A DNA stretch of 64,000 nt from Siniperca chuatsi (Eukaryota; Chordata; Actinopteri; Centrarchiformes; Sinipercidae). Below, piece by piece: positions 13,801-25,840 of this stretch. A program made the position numbers and the translations under genes. The notes beneath the pieces are model-generated. The model was given only the letters and a program-made list of their open reading frames with translations, was not told the origin of the DNA and searched no databases. Where the stretch lies: positions 7,082,333 through 7,146,332 of the forward strand of contig NC_058045.1 in assembly GCF_020085105.1 (NCBI RefSeq). The letters run 5' to 3'. Within the stretch, counting starts at the first letter, position 1, and every line of letters begins with the position of its first letter.

Positions 13801-16800
13801 AAAAGGGCATTGAAACTGTTGCTTTGTTGACATAGGCATAAAAATAGTCACAAATCATATGAAACTGACTCACACTGCAGCGCCTTGTGACTTTAATTGC
13901 CTGCACATAGGCCCAGACTACATTATAAGGGATGATTAATTGCAAGCAGTATGTTGAAAGAATTCAATGGGAATTGTTCAACCTTTATACTCACCATTAA
14001 TTCTAATCTATGGTTTCTTCCAGTGAGGTTAAGGTCATTCAAAAGGACTCATATAAAAAAAGAGGTCCCAAAGAGTAAATATGTGAGCTATTTAAGCCTG
14101 ACTTGAGGGCTTTGATATTTAGAAAGTTGCTTCCTGGGGTAGATATATGTTGACGTTGCTCCAGGGGAGGCTTAATGCCTTTCTTCCCTCTGCATAGCAC
14201 TGGACCAGAGTCAGACAGGGTGCAGGCCTGTGTGACTGAGGTCAATCCAGTGTCTCCCTAGCTGTACACACACACACACACACACTACATGCACACAGGC
14301 TCCTGCATAGACACAAATATACAAGGACTTATGCAGACACACATATGTGCAAACACACACACACACATAGAGTCTGGTTCCCAGCTGCAGTTGTCTCTAA
14401 GTATCAGCAGATGTCTGGCCCTGAGATCAAGACCAGAGAAGACAAGAGATGAGACCTCTTAGATGTGGGAGAGGCAATCCCTTAGAATACCACCCCTCTT
14501 ACACACACACACTTCCAACACACGCGTGCACACACTCACACACACACATTCAGAGAGATCCAGATGCACACCGTTAAAGTCATCCAGACTTTTACTGGCT
14601 CAGGCAGCCAGACAGAGCAGAGAAGATGAATAACATCCCAGAGCTGTAGTCCAGGTCTTATTATGACATCTGCATGTCATAACATGACAATCCTGCAGCT
14701 TGGCCTCAAGTGCTGAATGAGCTGAGGGAGGGGTGAATTTTGGACATGTGTGTTTTTGTTTGTGTGTGTTCAAGTCAAACGAGTGTGTATGATTTGCCAT
14801 GCGTGCGTGTGTGTGTGACTTGCAGCAGACCCTCACCTTCATATATAGAAATGATGTGTGGGTGGCGGAGGGATGACATGATCTCAATCTCTCGGCGGAT
14901 GTGAACCATGTCCTGCTCATCCTTGATCTTCTCCTTCCGAATTGACTTGATAGCCACCTGGAAACAGAGGACAGAAGATGCTTTGATCAGACTTATAGCA
15001 ACATAAAATTTAGATGTCAAAGTAATAGATGGCTTGGGTGCATCAGGTGTAATAGTTTAAATTTTTCCTTTTTTCCCCCACTTAAACTAATAGCATAAAT
15101 ATGTTGATTTCATTTGGAAAGGGAACCAACCAAAGGAAACTGTAAAATAAGACTAAAGGACAACACATTTACAGTATGTCCCACTCATAATCTTATCAGT
15201 GAACTTTAAAATGTACATGGCTCTTGCAGAGTACTTACTGCACACCATGTGACGTCTGTCTGTCTCAGTAAAAACATGTGAGCCAACTCAGTATGTATTG
15301 TTACATTTCTTTCCCTAATAAACTCTGTGTACTTCAGCAACCTCATTTATCTCCCCTTTCAGGGGTCCTACAGGGCCTGTACAGCAACCTTTGACCTCAT
15401 CACCAGGCCTTGCTGTCATGACAGCCAGATGAGTCAAAAAGAGAGGGAGGTGTCATCTTGGTCTCACACTGTGTAATTTACTCAATTCTGTATGAAGCAA
15501 AATGAAGGTGCTCTCTTTGAGAAAAACAACCTGACACGTGGTTCCATAATGGAGGCTTGCTTTGTACTCTTTCAGAGCCTGGGCCTACATTTAACAAGGT
15601 ATTAGTCAGTGTTTGGGCTGGCTCTCTGATCTGGGCCCCCAACCCTTTCTCTAGAGAGATCACAAGTCAGATTCACATGGTGAAACTTTGGGTTTCCATA
15701 GCAACCGTCTATCTGGAAGTAGCTGTTGTTAGAAAACAAGACTACGGTTCTATAGCCACACTAGCGCACAGTGGTGCTATCATGCTCATAATGACAATGC
15801 TGATGTTTAGCAGGTATAATGTTTATCATATTCATCATCTTAGTCTTAACATTTTTCTAATTAGCGTCAAACTGCCGAGGCTGTTTGGTCATAAAACCAA
15901 GTGTAAAATATTGGCACCAGAGGAAAAGTCGAGGGATCACCAAAGTTGTTGCAATTCATCTAGTGGGGACAGTGAATGTCTGTACTAAATTTCATGGCAA
16001 TCTATCCAATAGTTGTGGCAACACTTCCCTCAAAACCACAAATGTGAAACTCATGGTGGTGCTAGTGGAACAGTCAGGGGATCACCAAAGTCAGTAGGCT
16101 TCATCATCAGGACACCATGAATGTCTGTACAAGATTTCAGAATCAGAATGCAAATCAGAATTAGCTTTATTAATTTATTGGGCAGGTATGTGTACACATA
16201 CAAGGAATTTGACTCCAGTTTTTCAATGTACATACAAAGAAAGAGACATAAATACAGTTAAAAACAAGGACAACAAGCTCAACAAGTTAAACAAACATTA
16301 ATCTACTATGTGCAAAGATATGTATATGTTGAACAAGTAAAAAAACACAACAGAAACATTTGTAAACAGTAAGACAATTAATGCAATGGTGCAGAGTGCA
16401 AATGGTGCTGAAATAAATATGATTAATGTAACAGGTTGCTTTGTATACATGTAGGTGGATATGACAGTATATACAGTATGTACAGTGTGTGTAGATTTAG
16501 AAAGTGAAAATATTATTATTATTGCACAGGGATTGTTTCTGACACTATGTGACTGGTTCATCAGAGTGATGGCCTGTGGGTAGAAACTGTTCCTGTGTCT
16601 GGTTGTTTTGGCATACAGTGCTCTGTAGCGCCTACCAGAGGGGAGAAGTTGGAACAGTGTGTGATGGATCTGCAGTGATGTTTCCTGCCTGTTTCCTGAT
16701 TCTGGACATATATAAGTCCTGAATGGAGGGCAGGTCGGCACCAGTGATCTTTTCTGCAGTCCGGACTGTCCGTTGTAGTCTGTTCCTGTCCTGTTTGGTG

Positions 16801-19800
16801 GCAGATCCAACCCGGGCAGTGATGGATGTGCAGAGAACAGACTGGATTATTGCAGAGTAGAACTGGATCAGGAGCTCCTGAGGCAGGTTGAACTTGAGCT
16901 GGCACAAGTTTCTGGAGGAAGGCAGGGAAGCATGGAGGCACGGAGGTCAGAGTGCTCCTCCATAAATCAGATGTCGGTATTAACCTACACAGCTGTGTTT
17001 CCTCCTCTGTCAAAAAGTCCTTGAGAAGACACTGAATCACTACCCGGCCTCTTATTTTTAGTCATTCTGATTAACAACAGCCAATGGCCTACTTTTAAAA
17101 TAGCCTGAAAAGCTGGCCTGCTGGGAGTTTTATGGAGGAATCAGGAGAATGGGCAGGGGTTGAGGAAGTGATTCAGTCTACTTGCCTTGCCAATGTGCCT
17201 GCTACAGGAGGTTCAACAACTACACTTGATTTGACAGTTTTTCACTGTCATGGCAATGCCACCGGGGTAAGATTCAGCCACAACGGGATGCATTCAGACC
17301 TTTAGCCTTTGCACTCCTTAAATAAGAGGTTAGCAGCCTTCTCCAAATAAATTAATCGAGAGTATACAGTCTAGCACATGTCACTATAATTGTAGCCTAA
17401 ACATTCTGGATTGAGTCCTGGGTTGCTTTGATCAGGCCTGTATAGAGTCTGTTCGCTCTGAATTCTGTTAGTTTAAACTTTTGTCCTCTCCTGGCTTAGC
17501 AGTAGAATTATGAGGAGCCCAGCTTTATTCCATGCAGCAGAAACCACAGGCAGTAGCGAGTGCCAAGCTAATTACCGTGTACATCAATAAAAATAACCCC
17601 AAACCGGAATAGTTCCCTTCCAGAGCATGCCTTGATTACTTAGAATTTAAAGAAATGATACCATAATAAACAAGATGGGGTCCAGGGGGTCCACATGCTG
17701 TGTTCATAATTGGTAAAAGTTGTTTGTGTCTTAACAATGATGTTTTCCTTTACCTCATCAGATTCGTCAACATTTTATCACGGATCCCCAAAATGTGAGT
17801 AACATTTTTGACTTGACAGTGTTTAGCAGTGAGGCAGAATGTGAGTCACCATCCTGGATTTAATGTAGGAATTAATTCAGGAATTCATTAATTTAGGCAA
17901 CAACTGCGAAATGACCTACAAAAGTTACACTCAAAGGCAAGTAAACTCTCTTTGTAGAACTGCTGCCTAAAGCCAAAATGGTCTTTTCTCCTAAAAGGGT
18001 AGTACTCAATCTTTAACAGCCATGAGCTTGATTCCACACTGTATGCTAACTCATTGAATTAGCCAGCTCTCCCACATTGGGCTTGAGACAAAGCCAGGTA
18101 TCGCTTGTGTCTCTCCTCATGTTCTCCTGCCCTGACCCTGATGTGGATCATTTAACAGGACTGCAGATCAGCCACTTGCCAGCTGGCCGGGCTGGCTGAC
18201 ACAGCTACGCTTGTCCTTAAGTGGATCCCTATTACTGTCACTCACAGTAAACAGGCGCTGCACTGCTGCCCACGCTGGCCCCTGCCAGGTATGGGTCCGT
18301 CCTCATCTGCCCTCCCACCCCCCTCCACCTTGTTCGTAACAGAACTTGTTTGAAGTGAAAGTTCATGTTTCGCTTCACTGGAGCCTGACATCTTCCTGCG
18401 CTTTCTCAGGCCATTAAAATAGATGAGGTATTCATCACAAGCTCACCCTTGCCTGCGTTTTCTAAAGATCTTGATCATCTACTGTGTTGAGTGTGTGTCT
18501 GAGTTGGGTGGGGGGCAGAGAGAGTGAGTGAGTGGGAGGAAGAGGCCCATCACTTTTCCAGAGAACTATATTCTCAAACACAGCCAGGAATCATAATAGC
18601 TCATCAACGGCACCACATATAGCAGAGGAATGTCAGTGTTTTCCCCTCTCGAGTACCTCTCCAGTGAATCCATTGTTGGGGAATGATGTAATCTGGTGCT
18701 TTAAGCTCTTATTAATATGACTCTCCAACCCCTTTAACTGAGGCTGTCCCTCTCTTGTTATGGTGGTGGGCTTCGCTGTGTCTCTGTGCTAACTGCCTAC
18801 CCCCTCCTGTCTGTCATGGATCCCCCATACAGGATATTAACCTTCCCCTTCCATCTCATTTCCTGCTGTGGATGGCCTTTCATGTGTCACATCCCATTTA
18901 AGGCCCGGCTGTCACCACAACCTTTTCACTATAGTTATCTAGATGGCATATACTAGCCTAGGCCTTCATTAAGACACACACTGTCTCTTTCTACCTTTCT
19001 CACGAGTATACAAACATGAAACACATCTTCTAGAGGCATGCACAAACACATTAGCTTGTGCATGTGTCACATATCCCAACTATGATCTATATGATCAATT
19101 GCACTCCATATAAAGTTGGGTTTCCATTGAGCTGCCAAGCAGTACAACATATGGCTTTGCAGATTAAAGCAGACAGTCACTCAGTTCCACTTTCACTGAC
19201 ACACTGAATGTGCCCACATCTAATCCATCTTTCTCAAGTACCTTCAGTTCATTCCACACATGTGCATACACACAGTCACTTTCTCAATCTGTCTCCTCAC
19301 TTAGCTCTCTCTGCTCTCCTCATTTGGTTTATGGAACGAACCAGGAAACAGGGAGTCAAGGTGATTGCATAACAGTCTGACCATGCTGCTGCTGTATCTG
19401 CCATATGGACACAAGGGACTACCTTTGAGTCAGAGGTCATATAAACTCTAGCAACACAGTGCCAGACACACGTGGCCCGTGAGGTGGCTGGCAGTCATGC
19501 TCTGTCTGTTTTCTGCTGGTACTCCATGTGCAGAGGCGTTGATTCTCAAAGGAGTTCCCTAAGATATACAAACTCCCACGTGAAGCACAGTGGTGCAAGG
19601 AAGTCCTATACTTTACTGACATGCTATTTTAAGTCTGAATGCTAAGCTCAGGACGTTGCAGCAGATTACAGGAGAAAGGAAGGCATTAGGCCACTGGGTT
19701 TTGACCGACAAAGAGTTATTTGTATACTGACAGGTGTTTCTTTTATTTTGTCCACCCCATTTATATCAGTGAGGGTAGGCTAAATAACAGAAACACCTCT

Positions 19801-21371
19801 CTGTGTAATGCAATACATTTCATCAGCACCAGAAACTACATCCTCCATGATCACACAGTTGAATCAACACCTCTCTAAAACTGTTTCAACAAAAACTGAA
19901 CATTATAACCTTCATGAAGGTAGGATTTATTGCAGACTGCATTAACTTTAGCTAGGTGTACCTAATAAACTGGCAAGTGAGTGTATATTTTGGGTGTACT
20001 CAGTACCAGCAGATAAGCATGGTTTGAGAAACGCTACAAATGTAAACAAACGTAGACCTTGTGTGAGTGGCTGTCAAATACTGTTACTCGTTCAAACAAT
20101 ACATTTCAGGATGGAAAAAAAGTTTGAGCTGTTAGGGAAACAGCATTTCAAACTCACTCATGTCTAAATAAGATATTTTGACCCTTCCAGTCAACATGCA
20201 TTGTGCAATTAATGAAAGTAAAATACTTCAAAATAGAGCTGCAGCCATGGCAACAATGAATAGGAAAACATACTGAAGAAAGCAGAAGGAGCCAAGTGGG
20301 ACAGGCCAAGAGAGAGTAAGCCTTACTGGAGGGTTTATGGTCCCCCTATCAAGCATGCATTTGCCAGGAGCTATGAAACCATTAGGGGACATTGCTGACC
20401 TATACTGAGTTTCCCCCCTGGCATTCTCAGGACATGGAAAGTTCCTCATGACCTGCCAGAATGGGTACAGGGGTCACATTTTTACCACACGTGGAAATAT
20501 TTACAGGGATGTGCTGGTCTGCAAGGACATAACAGCAGATGGTGAGTTTACTATGGCAAAGGCAGCCAATAACTTTTTTTTTAAATAAAGAAACAGAAAG
20601 TGGTGGACTGACCCTTGCAACCACACTCACACCCACACAGTAAAATACAAACAAAAGTGAAAGGATATAGCCTGTGTCTAAAACACTGAACAAAAAAATG
20701 TGAGTGGGCCCTTGCAGTATCTCTGGGGGACTGTTTGGTGTTTTCAGTGATGCTTACTGGGATCACTTAAGTCACATCAGTCAGTCAGTAGCCGGATTTG
20801 CACTCCAGCATCCGGTCGTGAGGCCCCGCATAGGACAAGGCGTGTGCAGCCACAACTCCCTGGCCCCATGGGGCCTTTTGAGCAGTGGGGGAATTCCCAG
20901 CGGGGGATGGACACGCACACGCCTCTGAGCAACAAAGCACTTATTTTAGGACCAGTGTTGTTTGTAGTGGCTACCAAAAATGGCTTTACAAACGTATGCA
21001 TGTATAACAAGCATCTGGACCCACTAAAAGCATGCCAGATGTTTACAGCTGCTTAGAGCGTCTGTTAAGTGGCTCACCTCTCTGCCGGAGTGCCGCTCAA
21101 TGGCCTTCTTGACTTTGCCATAGGTGCCTCTTCCCAGCGTCTCCAGCAGCTCGTAGCGGTGTTTCAGGTTATGCTTGTGGTGGTGTTTCTTCACGCCCGA
21201 GTTTCTCCGTCCATCACTGCTTGCCGGGGCCTCTTCGGGTGAGTTTCCGACAGGTAGGGGTGGAGGCGGAGGGGAGAGGTCACCTCCCGCCGGTTTGCCC
21301 GCAGAGGTTTGGCCTTTCTGGGCCTCGGGACGGGTTGCCCCCCGGTGGGGCGATAAATAAGCGGTTTCCAT
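4900..21371 (-). CDS. nuak1: NUAK family kinase 1 (ARK5-like), seven coding exons, complete
   Basis: AMPK-related Ser/Thr kinase; in vertebrates it is activated by LKB1 and regulates myosin phosphatase (PP1beta-MYPT1), cell adhesion and energy stress responses. Exons (minus strand): 21371-21078, 14957-14837, 10492-10341, 9184-9119, 9012-8893, 7177-7045, 5993-4900. All have GT-AG borders and join in one frame to 659 aa (human about 661). Visible features: [12 protein letters not shown] lead-in; glycine loop GRGTYGKV (80-87); VAIK lysine 102; HRD 194-196; DFG 214-216; activation loop [14 protein letters not shown] with the LKB1-site threonine at 229; and three GILK PP1-docking motifs at 405, 468 and 514, plus the [17 protein letters not shown] block. 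The start METAYL is the first ATG in its exon. ISIYE and the VCDCE region favour NUAK1 over NUAK2. Whether it is the a or b fish copy cannot be told. Confidence 0.96.
7842..7897. repeat. (TG)n microsatellite
   Basis: About 27 TG units in nuak1 intron 5 (7178-8892). Apart from this, that intron shows no recognised feature. Confidence 0.95.
12681..13112. mobile_element. MITE-like element with ~30-bp terminal inverted repeats
   Basis: The left end GACATTTTGGGAAATATATT is mirrored at the right end (AAATTTCCCAAAATTCC, 13097-13113), and the inner part of the repeat (GAAAGCAAATAAG near 13082) mirrors TTATTTGCTTTC at the left. Inside is the 'CAGCCAGTTAGCTTAGCATAGC' type sequence common in teleost repeats. 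No transposase is present. A truncated copy of the same family lies at 22778-22953. Confidence 0.7.
14265..14550. repeat. CA-rich microsatellite cluster
   Basis: Three short (CA)n tracts (near 14265-14285, 14353-14367 and 14500-14548) in nuak1 intron 2, close to exon 2. Confidence 0.8.
15760..16133 (-). repeat. Dispersed teleost repeat, family member 1
   Basis: Contains phrases such as GGGATCACCAAAG (twice), ATGAATGTCTGTAC and CCAATAGTTGTGGCAA. The same phrases occur, reverse-complemented, at about 51400-51910. The family is interspersed; its class is not identified. It ends where the LINE tail begins. Confidence 0.6.
16134..16990 (-). mobile_element. 5'-truncated non-LTR retrotransposon (LINE) 3' end
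   Basis: On the minus strand this reads as the C-terminal part of a LINE reverse-transcriptase ORF, broken across frames: [11 protein letters not shown], then [39 protein letters not shown], then in another frame [20 protein letters not shown]. It is followed by the familiar 3' tail seen on the plus strand as TCAGAATTAGCTTTATT and ACAAGGAATTTGACTCCAG. The ORF has frameshifts and lacks its 5' part, so it is a dead copy. The match is to a known teleost LINE type; I do not assign the clade. Confidence 0.85.
19880..19990 (+). repeat. Dispersed repeat end (GGTGTACCTAATAAACTGGC)
   Basis: This phrase is a very common teleost interspersed-repeat terminus. A related copy in the other orientation is at 40742-40830 (TATGGCCACTTTATTAGGTA). 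The rest of the element is too diverged to bound. Confidence 0.45.
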
Positions 21372-22640
21372 CTCACTAGGGAAGTGTTCAAACAACCTTC
21401 CCACTGTTAAATATTTCAAACTAACCACCTAAAACAAATTGATAATATAATACTTATAGGTCTAATAATAGTAATAATAAATAAATAAATTACAAGGAAT
21501 AACGCATAGGCTACTAGTCATATTATTAAATGTGGAAACTAACATTTCCAGATTGTCTTGGTTGATCAATTGGCTTTGATCAAAGTGAACAGAGACTTCT
21601 CCTCCTATCTATTCATGTTATTATCGCTATATAATCTATCTACTAAAGGATTAAGCACAAAAAGTCTAAAAGGACATTATCGGTCTATAATTACCGGATA
21701 CATAGTCCTATATCCCCGGATAATAATTAGGCTAATTCTAGTGCCAATTTATAATCAAATATGTATTCAGATTTCGACAGCAGTCAGCATGCCGAAGGCT
21801 GAATGCACTTTCGATTTAAAGATGATATTTTGGCTATAAGCTCTATCCCAAATAAGAAAATTAAGAAAAATCACTAAATAAATGGGTCTGCTCTCCTCAC
21901 TCCTCAACTGACTGGCATGATCTAGCTATTAATTCTGGCTCGTTCACATTATCTGTCGTCCTAAACGCTGCCAACATCACCGACTCACATCTAAAAGGCG
22001 AGAAAGCTGCGACGAAACCGGCGTTTTGGATGAAGATGACCCTCATTTTGTCCACGGCCCAGGTATAGCTCCTCATTCATCTGGACTCTGTCTATTGTGC
22101 AACTGCATGCTCCGTGCAGTGGTCGACGGTGGTAGAGGCGCGCTGTGATCGGACACTATCTCAAGCTGAGACGTTTTGGATATTGCCATGGTCGTTTTGC
22201 TGCTCCCCTTCTTCTTCTTCTTCGTGTGCCCTTCTTCTCGTTTCTCCCCTTTCTCTCTCTATCCTCTACGTGAGAGGCTGTGAATAGGAATGCGAGAGGA
22301 TCCGAGACCGGAGGCGGAGTTTGCGCAGACCTCCTCCTTCCCTGTCTTTTCTCTTCCTATTTCTCTTTGTGCTGTCTTCCCCTCTCACATCTCTGATATG
22401 ACTGCAGCTGATGAGGGGCGTAGCTAGGACTCGTACACAGGAGTTGATACCCCCCCCCCCCCATAATTCACCGAGAGCTGAGGCAGAGCAGGGTGTCAGG
22501 AGCCAAACCCGGCAAGAAAACCACCTGGTACTTAGTGTATGATTCCCTGCAAACTCGCCTCCTCTTCTCTGAGGCTGTGTCCGGTCATGCTGCTCTGCGA
22601 GAGAACCACGCACCCTCACTTGAATATAACTATTCATTAT
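21372..22640 (-). promoter_or_regulatory. nuak1: nuak1 upstream region: probable non-coding leader exon and promoter
   Basis: Just upstream of the coding start the minus strand has a good splice acceptor (TTTGTTTTAG, exon from 21428), and upstream of that a consensus donor (GTGAGT at 21988-21983). This suggests a leader exon near 22.0-22.2 kb spliced to the first coding exon. A short ORF of 38 codons with a strong start context (ACCATGG, 22189 down to 22073) would lie in that leader. The 21.95-22.6 kb part is richer in CpG and C/T tracts than its surroundings, as expected of a promoter, and has a C-tract near 22451. None of this is tested. Confidence 0.35.
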
Positions 22641-22777
22641 GAAACAGTCCTATTAAATATATCCTATTTATTTATAGAACCATATTGACTCGTGTATTTA
22701 TTTCATAGCCATATTTATGTATGTATTTATTTAATACAGAATAAAATGGCATTCCATAGAATCCGCCGACCAGTATC

Positions 22778-23110
22778 CCTAAAGCTCACTAATCAACACA
22801 TTATGTATTGTTTGTTTAATCCATACAAAAACCCACGTGTAAAAACGACATTTTGTGGTGGACTGCCTCTCGACCTGGACTCTTGTCGTCACTCTGAGGT
22901 TGCCAGGCAGCCAGCCAAGAAATACTGTATTTCCCAAAATGTTGAACTATTCCTTAAATTCACTGCAGGTGCTGGGTAGAGGTGCACTGAAAGACAAAAA
23001 AAAAAAAAAAAAAAAAAAAAAATACCCGCACACTGCTTGCTTGTTCTCAAATATGTAAACAAGATTGCCATCGGTTCCACCAAAGATGGTCTTCATCAGG
23101 CAAAGGTAAG
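22778..23110. repeat. Truncated repeat copies with a poly(A) tract
   Basis: 22778-22953 is a partial copy of the family at 12681-13112; it shares AATCCATACAAA, the GTTGCCAGGC block and the end TTTCCCAAAATGTTGAAC. Next to it, 22960-23110 has a run of about 27 A and CCAAAGATGGTCTTCATCAGG, also typical of teleost repeats. The open frames across it (poly-K or poly-F) are artefacts. Confidence 0.55.
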
Positions 23111-23959
23111 AGTGTGAGCACACCTGTAAATACAGAAAAGTTTTAATGAAATACAACACCATCATCTCCTGCAGCTACTCTGGATTGCAACGCATTTCAG
23201 GGAAATGCAGGAAGTGATGTGATAAATGTCATAACATGGGAAGTTAGATAACACGAAATGCAACAGATTGTTTATTTTTGGGGCAGATCCATATGCCGGC
23301 AAGGATCAGGATTTTGATTAAAGGATATCTTACCATTGCAATATATGGCATTTTTGAACATTTTTGCTATCATGAGCTACTGCACAGACTCAAAGGAAAA
23401 TAAATATTTTACATATATGCCATTATTGCCATTTTTATTATCAAAACAACAGAAGGCTTATGCAAGCTGCTCTAGTTGAGTATATAGGATTTGGAAATTA
23501 TCGTGATCGCACTAACTGGATTATTATAGGCACAGTTATAGCATACTGATCTTCAGAAAAATAATCTGCTTCATGTCTCAACAGCTGCTGTATTATAGTT
23601 TAAAGAAAGTTTGCCTGCAGTTTTGTGAATCTCAACCAAGGAACAATCAAAGCCCTGTGAAACAAAAGTATTAAATATGTCAAAAATATACACTATGAAA
23701 GACATTTTAGGTACGTAATGTTATACAGTACAATATTGTACATTCATTCCAATATGATGAATAACAGATGCCAAACAATATTGGCTATGTTCCTACACTT
23801 CCCCTGTGTTTTATATACATTCATCGTGCCAAATGAATTCCTATTGGCATCTGGTTTCCATCCTGAAAGAGGATGGAGACGAACCTCAGAAGGGATTATC
23901 TAATTAATCCCATTTTTTCATGTTGGCTGCACTACACACTACAGGCCGCTGTAAACACA

Positions 23960-23990
23960 CATTTTGTTTGTTACCTGAACAAACAAAATG
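23960..23990. other. Perfect 13-bp stem, 5-nt loop hairpin
   Basis: CATTTTGTTTGTT (23960-23972) and AACAAACAAAATG (23978-23990) are exact reverse complements around ACCTG. Not part of a recognised element. Confidence 0.5.
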
Positions 23991-25544
23991 CATTTGAGGC
24001 GGCGTTAACCAAAGAAAAAACTCCAGTTTAGCATTTAATAACTGATGATTCATTTTCTCTCTATGCTTCTATGAGGGTGTATTGTGTGTCTGTGGTAGCC
24101 TACCTCTTTGAGCTTACACTGACCTTTCTGTACTTTAGGGCATTTTCTAGTTTAAGGAGTACTATAATATTCTGATAGTTATATAATTTGGCTGTAAGAT
24201 TTCAATATCCTGTAATAATGCAGGACTAATATATTTTTTTTTTGGGGGGGGGCAAGACTATATGTTGAATAAAGTAAGTAAGTTTCAAATTGTAGAGATG
24301 TTTCTCTACTGAAAACATGTTTTGGCAACTCACAACATTTTAAATAGATGCCATCAACGTGAAAATAAATGTTTCTTTTCTTAATTTACTATCATTTCAA
24401 CTATGTCTGTAAACATTTTTATGTTGACATGCATATTCTTTGCAAAATGGGCAGGAAGCCAACTCTTCTTTAAATAACTGCAGGCACCCGGAGAAGATAA
24501 CCTGCTGTGGCCAAACTGTCCAACAATCAGATTGTCTTGACTGTACTTTTGTTTGCTTATATGCTTGTGTATTTTAGCAGCTAATTACAGAGGGGAAGGC
24601 CCATGTCAAACACTATCTGATTATGGACAAAATCAGTTTTCCCTATGGTCCTCACAATAGCTGGCATCATTTCTGAGCATTCGTGGCATTTGTTGTCCAT
24701 AAACAGAGTAAGTAGAGTGTCTAGTTATCGCAACACAGGCTCTGAGATTAGCATCTGATCTGATTCCTCCCTTGGCCTCATTTGCACTCTGTGGCAAAGA
24801 CTATAGTTGTTTTGTGTACAAAGAGTGCCGCCACTGCCCTCTTGTGGTAAAAGTGGGGTCATAGCAATGTTTGCAAAGACAAAGTATTTACAGTACACAA
24901 CCAAAAGAGTCATGACAATGTCAAACAATATGAAAACATTACGAGCTTCCTAAAATATATGACAAAGAGCTTGATTGTAGATTTGCTGTATAAACTGTTC
25001 AGCACTCCAACAGATAAACATGAAAGCATGACTGCCACATGTGCTCATGAAACTAGAGTATGATTCTGGGCAGCACCCAAGGAAACTGTTTAAATGCTTT
25101 ATATATAAAACTTGCAGTGCTAATGTGCTATCACTTGCCACAGTGTCCTGAAGGCAGACAATTTTAAACCAACTACATAAAAAGGCTTTTTGGGAACAGC
25201 TGTAAATCAACATAACTGCTCTGCCATATAGACCATATCGGTGTTTTTGCACATTTTACTACTTTCTGCAAGTCCATTAACTACAAATCATAAATACCTC
25301 ACTTGACTGCTGAGCATTTTCCAAAGTATACCATTTTTTTTAAGACTTTGGGATTTTGTTCCCAATCTTTAAAGCAGTGGTATGGCAGCGTGAAATCAAC
25401 TTTTATTTTGATTCGCACAAGACAGATAACAAATCACAGTGGACATCATGCCCAGTTTTACATTTGTCAAAGTTATTGTTGCATTAAAATGAAGGCAGTT
25501 ATAATTGTAAAATAACGATGCCAGTTTAATTACTTTGGGAAATC

Positions 25545-25840
25545 GTTTGCTGTGATCAAAGGCTCAACAACAGCTACTAAATGGACCTTGTGGTGAGACT
25601 GCTTTGTCAACTGCTGTTTCCAAGGTCAGGAAAAAACCTTAAATGTAAATGTCTGAGCCAACGTGGATGAGATATCTATAAAGTGCTGAGAAAATTTTAC
25701 AATTCCATGACAACTGGGCAAATGTCATCTGCTGAGGAAGATCATGTGATACAATCAAAAGCTATAAAACAGCTACTAAATAGACCTTGTAGTGAGATAA
25801 TCTTTCAGCTTTTATCCTGATATTCAAGTGAGGACTTTAG
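25545..25840 (+). repeat. Diverged direct repeat, offset ~199 bp
   Basis: CAGCTACTAAATGGACCTTG at 25571 recurs as CAGCTACTAAATAGACCTTG at 25770, followed in both by T(G/A)GTGAGA, with more similarity before it (GTGATCAAAGGCT versus AATCAAAAGCT). Confidence 0.5.

Larger units (their letters stand above)
9185..14836 (-). other. nuak1: nuak1 introns 2 and 3 (large, non-coding)
   Basis: Intron 3 (9185-10340) and intron 2 (10493-14836) flank exon 3. They hold an inverted-repeat element (12681-13112) and CA-rich microsatellite patches (14265-14550). The short open frames scattered here have no recognisable domains. Confidence 0.7.
14958..21077 (-). other. nuak1: nuak1 intron 1 (6.1 kb)
   Basis: Holds a dispersed repeat (about 15760-16133), a LINE 3' fragment directly next to it (16134-16990) and part of another repeat (19880-19990). 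The rest, including 17.0-19.8 kb and 20.0-21.0 kb, shows no recognised exon or RNA gene. Confidence 0.7.

Noticed and set aside
16298-17040. Minus-strand ORFs of 91-170 codons as host genes
   Set aside because: They are pieces of one frameshifted LINE reverse-transcriptase C-terminus and its 3' tail.
22266-22637. 123-codon minus-strand ORF upstream of nuak1
   Set aside because: Basic low-complexity translation of CpG/C-T-rich promoter-like DNA; no domain and no splice link to nuak1.
22855-23165. ORFs with poly-Lys or poly-Phe
   Set aside because: Created by the run of about 27 A inside repeat DNA.
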